From Prevotellaceae bacterium (GTDB lineage: Bacteria > Bacteroidota > Bacteroidia > Bacteroidales > Bacteroidaceae): a stretch of 38,236 bases of DNA. Positions 30,168 through 38,236 of the stretch are shown here, piece after piece. The first letter of the stretch is position 1, and each line of letters opens with the position of its first letter. The stretch covers positions 1 to 38,236 of the forward strand of contig JAISGR010000052.1 of NCBI GenBank assembly GCA_031262995.1, in the 5' to 3' direction. The translations under genes were made by a program, and so were the position numbers. The notes beneath the pieces were generated by a model. That model saw only the letters and a list, made by a program, of their open reading frames with translations, ran no database searches and was not told the origin of the DNA.

Positions 30168-30980
30168 TCACATCCCCGCGGGCATCGCCTCCCCTGCCAG
30201 TTGCAGCAGCAACGGATGGAGATGTCCGTTGGAGGCAATGATGTGATGTCCCTCCATGAAGCGGCTGTTGCCATAAAAGTCGGTCACTTCACCGCCAGCC
30301 TCTTGCACCAGCAGGGCGGCGGCAGAGTAGTCCCACTTCCCGATAAACGATTCCAACCATCCGTCGAAGCGTCCGGCAGCCACATAGCAGATAGCCAAGG
30401 CTGCCGAGCCGTTCATGCGGATGCCCCCCACCTTGCCGTAGAGTTGCTCCAGCAGGTGTCGGGCGGTGTGGGCATATTGCCTGTAATTATAAGGAAGCTC
30501 AGTCACCACCAACGCATCGGCAATGTTGTCGGTGTCGGAGACGTGTAGCCGTTCGCCGTCGCGATAGGCGCCTCCTCCCTTCCAGCCGTAGAAACATTCG
30601 TTGCGGCAAGGCTCGTACACCACCCCCAGCAGCAGTTCTTCGGCGTTGCGCAGGGCAATACTCACGCAGTAGGGGGCGTTGTCGTGAATGTAGTTTGTTG
30701 TTCCGTCCAGCGGGTCGACCACCCACCAACAGGGTTCGTTGCGATAGACGGCAGTATCCTCCTCGGTGATAAAGCCGGCTTGGGGCAGCAAGGCAGACAG
30801 GGCAGACACTATCCGCTTCTCCGAAGCCTTGTCGACATACGACACATAGTCGTGCGCATGTTTCTCCACCACTGCCTCGCGGCGGAAGGTTCGTCGCTCC
30901 TCCTTCAGGTAGTTACCGGCATCGGTGGCAATGCCGCACACGGCGGCAGTCAATTGAGCCAAATCCAAATTGATCATCAT
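30168..30980 (-). CDS. Inositol monophosphatase family protein
   Basis: A 270-residue Mg2+-dependent phosphatase of the IMPase/SuhB/CysQ superfamily. Metal-binding motifs are FITEEDTA, WVVDPLDGTTNYIH and, near the C-terminus, GKWDYSAAALLVQEAGG. The substrate (inositol phosphate, PAP or a sugar phosphate) cannot be fixed from sequence. The start is the ATG at 30980 or the next one at 30977. It begins 1 base after the cdaA stop, so it is the third gene of the folP-cdaA unit. Confidence 0.93.
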   Translation of the reverse strand: MMINLDLAQLTAAVCGIATDAGNYLKEERRTFRREAVVEKHAHDYVSYVDKASEKRIVSALSALLPQAGFITEEDTAVYRNEPCWWVVDPLDGTTNYIHDNAPYCVSIALRNAEELLLGVVYEPCRNECFYGWKGGGAYRDGERLHVSDTDNIADALVVTELPYNYRQYAHTARHLLEQLYGKVGGIRMNGSAALAICYVAAGRFDGWLESFIGKWDYSAAALLVQEAGGEVTDFYGNSRFMEGHHIIASNGHLHPLLLQLAGEAMPAGM

Positions 30981-30981
30981 T

Positions 30982-31746
30982 CTATTGTTTCGTCAGGAAA
31001 CGCTCCAGCTCTTCTGCGCTCAGCTTGAGGTGGAACTGCCCTTCGTAGGCGATGGAGATGCGTCCCGTCTCTTCGGACACGATGATGGCGATGGCATCGG
31101 AGACCTGCGAGAGACCCATGCCGGCGCGGTGGCGCAAGCCCAGCTGCTTGGGGATGTCCAAGTTGTGCGACACGGGCAGGATGCACCCGGCAGCCTTGAT
31201 GCGCCCTTTGCTGATGACCATCGCGCCGTCGTGCAGCGGGCTGTTCTTAAAGAAGATATTCTCGATGAGGCGCTGGTTGATATTGGCATCAATCAGGTCG
31301 CCCGTGCGTACAATCTCGTCTAACGGCAGATTGCGTTCAATCACGATGAGCGCGCCCACCTTCTGCTTGCCCATGCTGAGGCAAGCCATCACGATGGGCA
31401 TAATCTCCTCGTGCTTGGCATCGGCAGGCTTGCTCTTGCTGAAGAAACGCACCAATCCGCTGATGTGGCGTTGCGACCCGAGCGTAAGCAGAAAGCGCCG
31501 TATCTCCTCCTGAAACAGGACGATGAGCGCAATGACTCCCACGCTGACCAACTTGTCGAAGATACTGCCCAGCAGCTTCATCTCCAACACTTGCGACACG
31601 ACCAGCCACAACAGGATGAACACAAGAATGCCCGTAAAGACATTGATAGAACCGGACGCCTTCATCAGCTTGTACGTGTAGTAGAGCAGCAGGGCAACCA
31701 GCAGGATGTCGATAAAATCTTTGATGCCGAATTCGAAGAAGAACAT
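30982..31746 (-). CDS. cdaA: Diadenylate cyclase (CdaA type)
   Basis: A 254-residue membrane enzyme that makes c-di-AMP from two ATP. Three N-terminal hydrophobic helices (about 10-28, 33-51, 66-80) precede the DAC domain. The two diagnostic motifs are DGA (173-175, in SPLHDGAMVI) and RHR (205-207, in LGLRHRAGMG). The DAC class with three membrane helices is CdaA. I chose the ATG at 31746 (MFFFEFGIKDFID); the longer frame overlaps folP. It lies 40 bases after folP, an order common in Bacteroidota. Confidence 0.95.
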   Translation of the reverse strand: MFFFEFGIKDFIDILLVALLLYYTYKLMKASGSINVFTGILVFILLWLVVSQVLEMKLLGSIFDKLVSVGVIALIVLFQEEIRRFLLTLGSQRHISGLVRFFSKSKPADAKHEEIMPIVMACLSMGKQKVGALIVIERNLPLDEIVRTGDLIDANINQRLIENIFFKNSPLHDGAMVISKGRIKAAGCILPVSHNLDIPKQLGLRHRAGMGLSQVSDAIAIIVSEETGRISIAYEGQFHLKLSAEELERFLTKQ

Positions 31747-31786
31747 GTGACAGGGAGTTATAAGTGAAACGTCAGGGAATGAACAG

Positions 31787-32629
31787 TTACGAAACTTGCA
31801 ATTGGTTGAACAGCGCCACCACTTCCACCGCGGCTTTGACATCGTGCACCCGCAGGATGTTCGCACCTTTCAGCAAAGCGACGGTGTTCAGTGCGGTGGT
31901 GCCGTTGAGCGCCTCTTCGGGCGTGATGTCCAGCAACCGGTATATCATGCTCTTGCGCGATACGCCCACCAGCAGCGGAAGCTCGAAGCAGCTCAGCTCG
32001 TCCAGATGTGCCAGCAGCTCGTAGTTGTGCGCCAACGTCTTGCCGAAGCCGAAGCCCGGGTCGAGCACAATGTCGTTCACACCCAGCTCCCGCAGCCGCG
32101 CCACCCGTTCGGAGAGATACAGGCAGATGTCCGTCAGCAACGCTTCGTAGTGGGGATGATCCTGCATGTCCTGCGGAGTACCCTGCATGTGCATCATGAT
32201 ATAAGGCACTTGCAGGCGGGCGACCGTATCAAACATCCGGTTGTCCATATCGCCGGCGGAGATGTCGTTAATCATCGACACGCCATACTCTTCCACACAC
32301 ATCGCTGCCACGTCGGCGCGGAACGTATCTACCGAAACGATGGCATCGGGACACTCCTTATATATAATAGACAATCCGCCACGCAGCCGCCGCATCTCCT
32401 CTTCCGCGGAGGGGGAGTCGGCGCCGGGACGCGACGAGTAGGCGCCGATGTCAATGATTGTCGCACCTTCGGCTACGATTTGATGCACGCGGGCAGTGAC
32501 TTGGTTTTCGGTTTGCATCCGGCTGCCGCTAAAGAAAGAATCGGGCGTAACATTGAGAATACCCATCACGCAGGGCGTAGACAAATCGAGCAGTGTGCCG
32601 CTCGCGTTGACGGAAAGAATTTTATTCAT
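31787..32629 (-). CDS. folP: Dihydropteroate synthase
   Basis: A 280-residue TIM-barrel enzyme of folate synthesis, joining p-aminobenzoate to hydroxymethyl-dihydropterin diphosphate; it is the sulfonamide target. Signatures are VMGILNVTPDSFFSGS, IIDIGAYSSRPGA, SVDTFRADVAA, INDISAGDMD, DPGFGFGKTLAHNYELL, GVSRKSMI and LRVHDVKA. Length is normal. It has its own TACTTTTG promoter at 32652-32659 and heads the folP-cdaA-IMPase unit. Confidence 0.97.
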   Translation of the reverse strand: MNKILSVNASGTLLDLSTPCVMGILNVTPDSFFSGSRMQTENQVTARVHQIVAEGATIIDIGAYSSRPGADSPSAEEEMRRLRGGLSIIYKECPDAIVSVDTFRADVAAMCVEEYGVSMINDISAGDMDNRMFDTVARLQVPYIMMHMQGTPQDMQDHPHYEALLTDICLYLSERVARLRELGVNDIVLDPGFGFGKTLAHNYELLAHLDELSCFELPLLVGVSRKSMIYRLLDITPEEALNGTTALNTVALLKGANILRVHDVKAAVEVVALFNQLQVS

Positions 32630-32651
32630 GATTGTTCCCTTTTATTTTTTG

Positions 32652-32659
32652 CAAAAGTA
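32652..32659 (-). promoter_or_regulatory. -7 promoter element of folP
   Basis: TACTTTTG on the minus strand, 22 bases before the folP ATG; divergent from the kinase promoter at 32704. Confidence 0.65.
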
Positions 32660-32703
32660 ACCAAAAAAGATATTAGAGCAGGTAGATATATAAAAAAACG
32701 AAT

Positions 32704-32711
32704 TACCTTTG
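32704..32711 (+). promoter_or_regulatory. -7 promoter element of the double histidine kinase
   Basis: TACCTTTG, 38 bases before the ATG at 32750. Confidence 0.65.
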
Positions 32712-32749
32712 CGCATAATTAGCAAGTAAATGACGAGATATAGTAACGT

Positions 32750-35700
32750 ATGAATGCTCTTCGACGCACCCATTTTACCTTCTTTTTCTTCTTGTTTGCC
32801 GGTTTGTTGCTGCCTGTTTCGCTACACGGGCAACAGCAGGAAAGTGAACAGGAGAGATACAAAGTGGACAGTACGCTGTACGCATACTACAGCCGCTGCA
32901 AGGAGCATATTGCCTCTCCGACCGTCATTACGATGCTCGACACCCTTTTCCACATGGCAGCCGACAAAGGCGATGCCCGCATGCAGGCGGTAGCGCTCAG
33001 CACGAAGGTCGACCACTTCTATTTCATGCTGAATCCCATCGAAGGCACCGAAGACAGCATCAAGAAATATGTCAATGAAACCAAGGAGTTCGCCCAAAAG
33101 AGCAACCAGCCGCTCTACTACTATTTCACTTGGAGCCGCCTGAGTAATTTCTACAACAAGCAGCGGAAGTACAACCTGGCGCTCTACGAAGCCAACAAGA
33201 TGCAGGAGGAGACCGAAGTCTCCGGCAACACCTACGGCATGCAGTTCTGCTACCAGGCGCTCTATCACATCTACCTCAGCAGGAAGCTCTACCGGCAAGC
33301 CATCACCTACAAGATGAAGGAGATAGAGACCATCCGCGACAACCAGCTGAACGACTACAACCTGTCGACCCACTATCTCGCGCTTGCCGTTTGCTACATG
33401 GAGCTGAACGAAGTCGAACCGGCAGGAAAGGCAATGGAAGAGTGCCGGAAATACATCAACAGCCAGACACAACAGGCTTCCTACCTGTGCGGCATGCTTC
33501 GCTACTACGTGGAAGCCGACCGGCTGGAGGATGCCCGACGGATATTGTCCGAGGCAAACCGCTTCTTCGACGAGCATCGCCAGAGCAGGGAACGACACTA
33601 CCTCGACCTGCTGGACTACTCTTCCTATTATTACCTGAAAGCCGGCGAACCGGCAAAGGCGCTGGAGTATTACCAACGCATGCTCTCCTACAGTTCGGAA
33701 GAGGAAGAGTCCGACCACGTACTTGTAAACCGGCGATTGGGCGCCATCTATACCGCCCTGCACGACCATGAACGGGCAAACAGCTACTACCAACGCGCCA
33801 TTGCACAGGAAGATTCGTTGCAGAGCGTCAATGCCGACCTGGCTGTGGAAGAGTTTGCCTCCATCCTCAATCTGGAGAATCTGGAGCAGGAGAACAAGGA
33901 ATTAGTCCGCCGCAACGAAGAAATCACCTCACGCAACCGACTGTACATCATCATCCTGCTCGTAGCGGTACTGATTCTCTTCGTCCTCGAGCTGATACGC
34001 GAACGCCGGCTGAACGTGGGTCTCAAGCGAGCCAAAGCATCCGAAGAGCGCGCCAACCTCATGAAGACCGAGTTCATACAGAACATGAGCCACGAGATTC
34101 GTACCCCGCTCAACTCCATCGTGGGCTTCTCGCAGATACTGTGCAGCGAGTTCACCGACAACAAGGAGACGCAGGAGTACTCCAACATCATCGAGCAGAG
34201 CAGCAACAACCTGCTGCAACTCATCAACGACGTGCTCGACCTCTCCAACCTCGACAGCGAAGCTGCCATCTCCACACACACCGCTGCCGACGTGAGCACC
34301 ATCTGCGAAGCCGCCGTCAATCAGGTGCGCCCCAAGGTAAAGGCAGGCGTGAAGCTCACCTTTACGCCCGAGCAGAAGATACTGCGCATACAGACCAGCC
34401 CGGGACGGGTGCTTCAGGTACTGATGCACCTGCTGCAAAACGCTGCCAAGTTCACCGACAAGGGGAGCATCGACTTATCTTGGCGTACCGCGCGCACCGA
34501 GCTTGGCGAGGTGGTTGTGTTCCGCATTGCCGATACCGGCACAGGCATCCCGCCCGACAAGCGCGACTATGTGTTCGAACGATTCACCAAGCTGAACACC
34601 TTCGTGTCCGGTACCGGACTGGGACTTCCCATCTGCCGCATGATAGCCGAGAAGATGGGCGGTTCACTCACCATCGACACCGCCTACGCTCCCGGCACCT
34701 GCATGGTGATGACCCTTCCCCTGAAGCGCTCTGTCGACCTGACGAAAGGCAGCGGCAAACGGCGCGCATCGGTCTGGTTCCTGCCGCTTCTCGGATTGCT
34801 GATGCCCGCCGCCCTCTGCGGACAAGAGCAGCCGGAAGCAGGCGCACAGCCGGTAGACAGCGCACTGAGCGCCTATCACCGGTATTGCGACGAAAACCGC
34901 CGCTCGCCCAAAGTCATGCAGATGACCGATACGCTCTTCAGCATGGCAGCCGCCCGAGGTAACGCCCAGATACAGGCAGCGGCGCTCTCCATCAAGACCG
35001 AGCACTTCTACTTCTACCACAAAACCGAAGAAGACAGCATCCTGTTCTATGCCAACATCGCCATGGCATTTGCCAAAAGATACCATGTCTCACGGGCATA
35101 CTACTCCAACTGGAGCCGCATCGTCAGCCAGTACATCCGCACCGAACGATACAACCTTGCCATCTACGAAATCGGCAAGATGCAAAAAGAAGCCGAATCC
35201 ACCAACGACCCCCGCGGATTGCAGTTCTGCTACAGCTCCCTCTACCGCATCTACGCCGACCGGCAACTCTACCGCCAGGCGGCAGAATGCAGAGAGCATG
35301 AGATTCAGATCATCCTCGACAACTTCCCCGACTACAAGAACATTGCAGGCAGCTACTACATGCTGGCGCTGTGCTACGTGGAGCTGGGAGAGATGAACAA
35401 AGCCAAAGAGGCGCTCGACAAGTCGGTGAAGTACATCGGCAACGACAACCTGCAATTCGAATACTACCTCACCACCGTGCAGTACTACGCCGAGAACAAC
35501 GAACTGCCGGAGGCGCTCAACAGCATCAAAAAGGCGGAAGAGCTGCTCAAGACGGGCGAAGGCATCATCGGCGGCGAACCGGCAATCGCCTTCTACAGAT
35601 ACATCTACTACACCAAAACGGGCGACTACAAACGGGCGCTCGAGGCACTGCACGTCTACTACGGCAGCGACGAAGAGCACTACCCCACCGAAGCCTCTCT

Positions 35701-36712
35701 GGAGCTGGCAGAGACCTACGAAAGGCTCAAGGACATGCCCCGTTCCATGAAGTACTACAAGCAGTACATCCATCTGAAGGATTCGCTTTACAAACACACC
35801 GAAAACAACGCCATCAACGAGTTTGCCACCATCCTGGGCAAGAACACCCTCGAAAAGGAGAATCAGGAAATCCTGCTCGAGAAGCAGACCGTAGAGCTGC
35901 GCATGGTCTACCTGCTGGCTGTCGTCATGGGACTGTTCGTCATTGTAACCATCCTCATCATTGCCTACCAGCGACGACTCAACCGACTGCTGCGCAAAGC
36001 CAAAAAGGCAGAAGAGAACAGCAACCACATGAAGACCGAGTTCATACGCAGCATGAGCCACGAGATACGCACACCCCTCAACTCCATCGTGGGCTTCTCG
36101 CAGATACTCAGCGCACAATACTCCGACAACGAGGATACCGCCGAGATGGCAAACATCATCGAACGCAGCACCAACAACCTGCTGATGCTGGTCGACGATG
36201 TGCTCGAACTCTCTACCCTCGACAGCCTGACAACGATTGCCCCCGACACTGCCGTCGACCTCGAAGAGCTGTGCCGCCTGTGCATAGACCGCGCATCCAT
36301 ACACGCCGCCCCCGGCGTACAGATGCTGTTAGTGCCCCAAGGCACCTGCTACGTCATGACCAACTCGCAACGCCTCACACAATTGCTGAATCACATCCTG
36401 CACAATGCCACCAAGTTCACACCCGCGGGCAGCATCCGGTTAGACTACCGCATCAAGCAGGCAAAGGAGAAGAAGCACATCGAGCTGACCATCACCGACA
36501 CCGGAATCGGCATCCCGCAGGATAAACAGGAGTTTGTATTCGAACGCTTCTCCAAAATAGATACCTTTGTGCCCGGAGCAGGACTCGGCCTTGCCGTCTG
36601 CCGCTCCATTGCCGAAAAGATGGGCGGCACACTCACCATCGACCCGAGCTATACCGGCGGTTGCAGATTTGTGCTGACAATCCCCTGGATAGCCATCCCC
36701 GAAGCAAATTAA
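32750..36712 (+). CDS. Tandem fusion of two TPR-sensor histidine kinases
   Basis: A 1320-residue protein made of two similar halves. First half: signal peptide/anchor (1-28), TPR-like helical repeats (about 35-375), membrane helix (398-416, IIILLVAVLILFVLELI), HisKA with phosphoacceptor His448 (MSHEIRTPLNSIVGFSQIL), and HATPase_c with Asn564, Asp595 (DTGTGIPP) and GTGLGLP (621). At 675-691 a hydrophobic stretch ends AALCGQ, like a signal peptide. Second half: TPR repeats (about 700-1030), membrane helix (1052-1073), HisKA with His1104 and HATPase_c with Asp1250 (DTGIGIPQ). The alternating topology would place both TPR sensors in the periplasm and both kinases in the cytoplasm. No receiver domain or response regulator is nearby. 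murF starts 4 bases later. Confidence 0.9.
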   Translation: MNALRRTHFTFFFFLFAGLLLPVSLHGQQQESEQERYKVDSTLYAYYSRCKEHIASPTVITMLDTLFHMAADKGDARMQAVALSTKVDHFYFMLNPIEGTEDSIKKYVNETKEFAQKSNQPLYYYFTWSRLSNFYNKQRKYNLALYEANKMQEETEVSGNTYGMQFCYQALYHIYLSRKLYRQAITYKMKEIETIRDNQLNDYNLSTHYLALAVCYMELNEVEPAGKAMEECRKYINSQTQQASYLCGMLRYYVEADRLEDARRILSEANRFFDEHRQSRERHYLDLLDYSSYYYLKAGEPAKALEYYQRMLSYSSEEEESDHVLVNRRLGAIYTALHDHERANSYYQRAIAQEDSLQSVNADLAVEEFASILNLENLEQENKELVRRNEEITSRNRLYIIILLVAVLILFVLELIRERRLNVGLKRAKASEERANLMKTEFIQNMSHEIRTPLNSIVGFSQILCSEFTDNKETQEYSNIIEQSSNNLLQLINDVLDLSNLDSEAAISTHTAADVSTICEAAVNQVRPKVKAGVKLTFTPEQKILRIQTSPGRVLQVLMHLLQNAAKFTDKGSIDLSWRTARTELGEVVVFRIADTGTGIPPDKRDYVFERFTKLNTFVSGTGLGLPICRMIAEKMGGSLTIDTAYAPGTCMVMTLPLKRSVDLTKGSGKRRASVWFLPLLGLLMPAALCGQEQPEAGAQPVDSALSAYHRYCDENRRSPKVMQMTDTLFSMAAARGNAQIQAAALSIKTEHFYFYHKTEEDSILFYANIAMAFAKRYHVSRAYYSNWSRIVSQYIRTERYNLAIYEIGKMQKEAESTNDPRGLQFCYSSLYRIYADRQLYRQAAECREHEIQIILDNFPDYKNIAGSYYMLALCYVELGEMNKAKEALDKSVKYIGNDNLQFEYYLTTVQYYAENNELPEALNSIKKAEELLKTGEGIIGGEPAIAFYRYIYYTKTGDYKRALEALHVYYGSDEEHYPTEASLELAETYERLKDMPRSMKYYKQYIHLKDSLYKHTENNAINEFATILGKNTLEKENQEILLEKQTVELRMVYLLAVVMGLFVIVTILIIAYQRRLNRLLRKAKKAEENSNHMKTEFIRSMSHEIRTPLNSIVGFSQILSAQYSDNEDTAEMANIIERSTNNLLMLVDDVLELSTLDSLTTIAPDTAVDLEELCRLCIDRASIHAAPGVQMLLVPQGTCYVMTNSQRLTQLLNHILHNATKFTPAGSIRLDYRIKQAKEKKHIELTITDTGIGIPQDKQEFVFERFSKIDTFVPGAGLGLAVCRSIAEKMGGTLTIDPSYTGGCRFVLTIPWIAIPEAN

Positions 36713-36716
36713 CGAG

Positions 36717-38060
36717 ATGAATATTACAACACTCTATCAAATCTTCAAGAAATGTGCCGGCGGCGTCACTACCGATACCCGCCATTGCCCCCAAGGCTCG
36801 CTGTTCGTGGCTTTGCGGGGCGAACACTTCGACGGCAACGACTATGCCGCGCAAGCCTTGCGCATGGGCAGCAGCTATGTGCTGGTGGACAACCCCGCAT
36901 GTGTGCCCCACGAAGGCGACGACCGCTACATCGTGGTCGACAACACACTGAACAGCCTCCAACAGCTGGCTAACTACCACCGCCGACAGCTCAACACGCC
37001 GCTCATCGCCATCACAGGCACCAACGGCAAAACCACCACCAAGGAGCTGATGGCTGCCGTACTCTCGCAATCGCAGTGCATCCTCTATACCGAAGGCAAC
37101 CTCAACAACCACATCGGCGTTCCCCTCACCCTGCTGCGTCTGCGACAGGAACACGTGCTGGGCATCATCGAGATGGGCGCCAGCCATCCGGGCGACATCC
37201 GGCAGTTGGTCACCATTGCCGAACCCAACTACGGCATCATCACCAACGTGGGCAAGGCACACCTCGAGGGCTTCGGCTCCTTCGAAGGGGTGCTGCGTAC
37301 CAAAGCCGAGCTGTACGACTACCTGCGCAACGCCAGCCAGTCCACCGTCTTCATACACCACGACAACCCCTACCTGCTGAGCCTCTCCAACCGGCTGAAC
37401 AAGATATACTACGGCAGTGACGACAACCTCTACGTCAACGGTCGGGTCACAGGCAACTCCCCCTTCCTCACCTTCGAATGGAAAGCCGGCAAGAACGGCG
37501 AATACCACGAAGTGACCACCCGCCTCATCGGCGCATACAACTTCCCCAACGCCCTGGCGGCGGTCACCGCGGGACGCTATTTCGGCATCAAAGAGGAGAA
37601 AATCAACGCCGCCCTGCGCAACTACACCCCGCAGAACAACCGCTCGCAATTGGTAACGACCCCCTCCAACACCCTGATTGTCGACGCCTACAACGCCAAC
37701 CCCACCAGCATGCTCGCCGCCCTGTCCAACTTCCGCGACATGGACATGCCCCACAAGATGCTCATCCTGGGCGACATGCGCGAGCTGGGCAAAGAGAGCG
37801 CCGACGAACACCGCCGCATCCTCGCCTTCGTCAATGAATGCGGCTTCGACAACGTCGTCCTCGTCGGAACATCTTTCGCCGCCGCTGCCGCCGACACTGC
37901 TTCAGCCTCCGCCGGCACTGCTGCTGCTGTTACCTACCGGCTCTACCCCGACACCCCCGCCCTCATTGCCGATCTCCGAAAACACAAACCGCAAGGCAAA
38001 ACCATCCTCATCAAAGGCTCGAACAGCACCGGATTGAGCACCGTCACAGAAGAGTTATAA
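36717..38060 (+). CDS. murF: UDP-N-acetylmuramoyl-tripeptide--D-alanyl-D-alanine ligase
   Basis: A 447-residue Mur ligase that adds D-Ala-D-Ala to the UDP-MurNAc-tripeptide in the cytoplasm, the last soluble step of peptidoglycan precursor synthesis. The ATP-binding P-loop is ITGTNGKTTTKELMAAVL. Further signatures are TEGNLNNHIGVPLTLLRL, EMGASHPGDI, NVGKAHLEGFGS, RLIGAYNFPNALAAV and VDAYNANPTSM. An Ala/Ser-rich stretch (FAAAAADTASASAGTAAA, about residues 387-404) in the C-terminal domain looks like a lineage-specific insertion. It starts 4 bases after the kinase stop and may be co-transcribed with it. Confidence 0.96.
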   Translation: MNITTLYQIFKKCAGGVTTDTRHCPQGSLFVALRGEHFDGNDYAAQALRMGSSYVLVDNPACVPHEGDDRYIVVDNTLNSLQQLANYHRRQLNTPLIAITGTNGKTTTKELMAAVLSQSQCILYTEGNLNNHIGVPLTLLRLRQEHVLGIIEMGASHPGDIRQLVTIAEPNYGIITNVGKAHLEGFGSFEGVLRTKAELYDYLRNASQSTVFIHHDNPYLLSLSNRLNKIYYGSDDNLYVNGRVTGNSPFLTFEWKAGKNGEYHEVTTRLIGAYNFPNALAAVTAGRYFGIKEEKINAALRNYTPQNNRSQLVTTPSNTLIVDAYNANPTSMLAALSNFRDMDMPHKMLILGDMRELGKESADEHRRILAFVNECGFDNVVLVGTSFAAAAADTASASAGTAAAVTYRLYPDTPALIADLRKHKPQGKTILIKGSNSTGLSTVTEEL

Positions 38061-38087
38061 CAGCTACCATACCAAGCTGCGCGTATT

Positions 38088-38125
38088 TGCTGTATGAGGC
38101 TACAGCAGCTTGCTGTATGAGGCTA
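38088..38125. repeat. 15-bp direct repeat after murF
   Basis: TGCTGTATGAGGCTA occurs at 38088-38102 and 38111-38125. The sequence between and around contains ACAGCAGCTTGCTGT, a small hairpin. No T-run follows, so it is not a clear terminator. Confidence 0.65.
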
Positions 38126-38236
38126 ACGTGAGTTCGATGTAAGAAAGGGTAATGCCGATGTACCCCTTCCGTAGCGTAAGTGCGCCCCCACCTTAGCGGA
38201 TGGCTTTGATATAGTCATATCAAGCATCGTGATATA
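38125..38236 (-). mobile_element. Inverted, truncated copy of the 18224-18523 MITE-like element
   Basis: The end AACGTGAGTTCGA (38125-38137) and the following module to 38204 match the reverse complement of 18446-18523 at roughly 90 percent by eye, with a 3-base gap and a 1-base insertion. From about 38205 the sequence enters the iteron array in reverse (TTGATATAGTCATATCAA) and is cut by the window edge. Confidence 0.8.

Noticed and set aside
38061-38124. Terminator after murF
   Set aside because: The hairpin ACAGCAGCTTGCTGT is weak and no T-run follows.

Overview
The window looks like chromosome from a member of the Bacteroidales (Bacteroidota) with a fairly GC-rich coding background, by eye in the high 50s percent. 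The main clue is a Bacteroides-type -7 promoter element, TAnnTTTG (usually TACTTTTG or TACCTTTG), in front of almost every transcription unit. The gene content agrees: an UpxY-type NusG paralogue, an S46 dipeptidyl-peptidase, folP next to a CdaA-type diadenylate cyclase, a long signal peptidase I, and a periplasmic TPR-sensor histidine kinase. I cannot name the genus safely.

Layout. 1-628: repeat-rich intergenic DNA. 629-1183 (-): ECF sigma factor, divergent from 1338-7108 (+), which holds cysK, a small unknown protein, a TusA-like protein, a YgiQ radical SAM protein, a TsaC/Sua5 protein and a ClC-CBS transporter. 7302-7386: tRNA-Ser(TGA) with a repeat-bearing leader and a terminator. 7959-11640 (+): HAD phosphatase, ribF, cysS, a 63-aa protein and a PaaI-like thioesterase. 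11724-14543 (-): a large AT-rich KAP/YobI-type NTPase fused to a formylglycine-generating-enzyme-like lectin-fold domain. 14706-15143 (-): hotdog thioesterase, divergent from 15240-18220 (+), a lactonase lipoprotein, a phosphodiester glycosidase and an EamA transporter. 18578-20881 (-): HHH protein and Na+-dependent symporter. 20971-24311 (+): VanZ-like protein, thiamine pyrophosphokinase and S46 peptidase. 24354-25128: toxin-antitoxin-like cassette lying directly upstream of dapB and lepB (25138-27309). 27359-28051 (-): membrane-anchored unknown. 28436-29479 (+): ansA. 29487-32629 (-): upxY, inositol-monophosphatase-like gene, cdaA and folP. 32750-38060 (+): a 1320-residue double histidine kinase, then murF.

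Most genes are housekeeping: cysteine and lysine/peptidoglycan precursor synthesis, tRNA charging and modification, flavin, folate and thiamine cofactors, c-di-AMP, and protein secretion. Three things stand out. (1) The NTPase-FGE fusion ends in a short, very GC-rich, NNC-codon stretch inside an AT-rich gene. This is the pattern expected of a variable region of a diversity-generating retroelement (DGR) whose reverse transcriptase and template lie outside the window, so the protein may be a diversified NTPase sensor. (2) Intergenic regions carry many tandem arrays of unrelated sequence that share a 22-23 bp period, most with an imperfect palindrome in each unit. One array sits inside a 300-bp element with 13-bp inverted ends and a 5-bp flanking direct repeat (MITE-like). 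Partial relatives lie at both window ends. (3) Two complete TPR-TM-HisKA-HATPase sensor kinases are fused head to tail in one reading frame, with a signal-peptide-like hydrophobic segment at the join.
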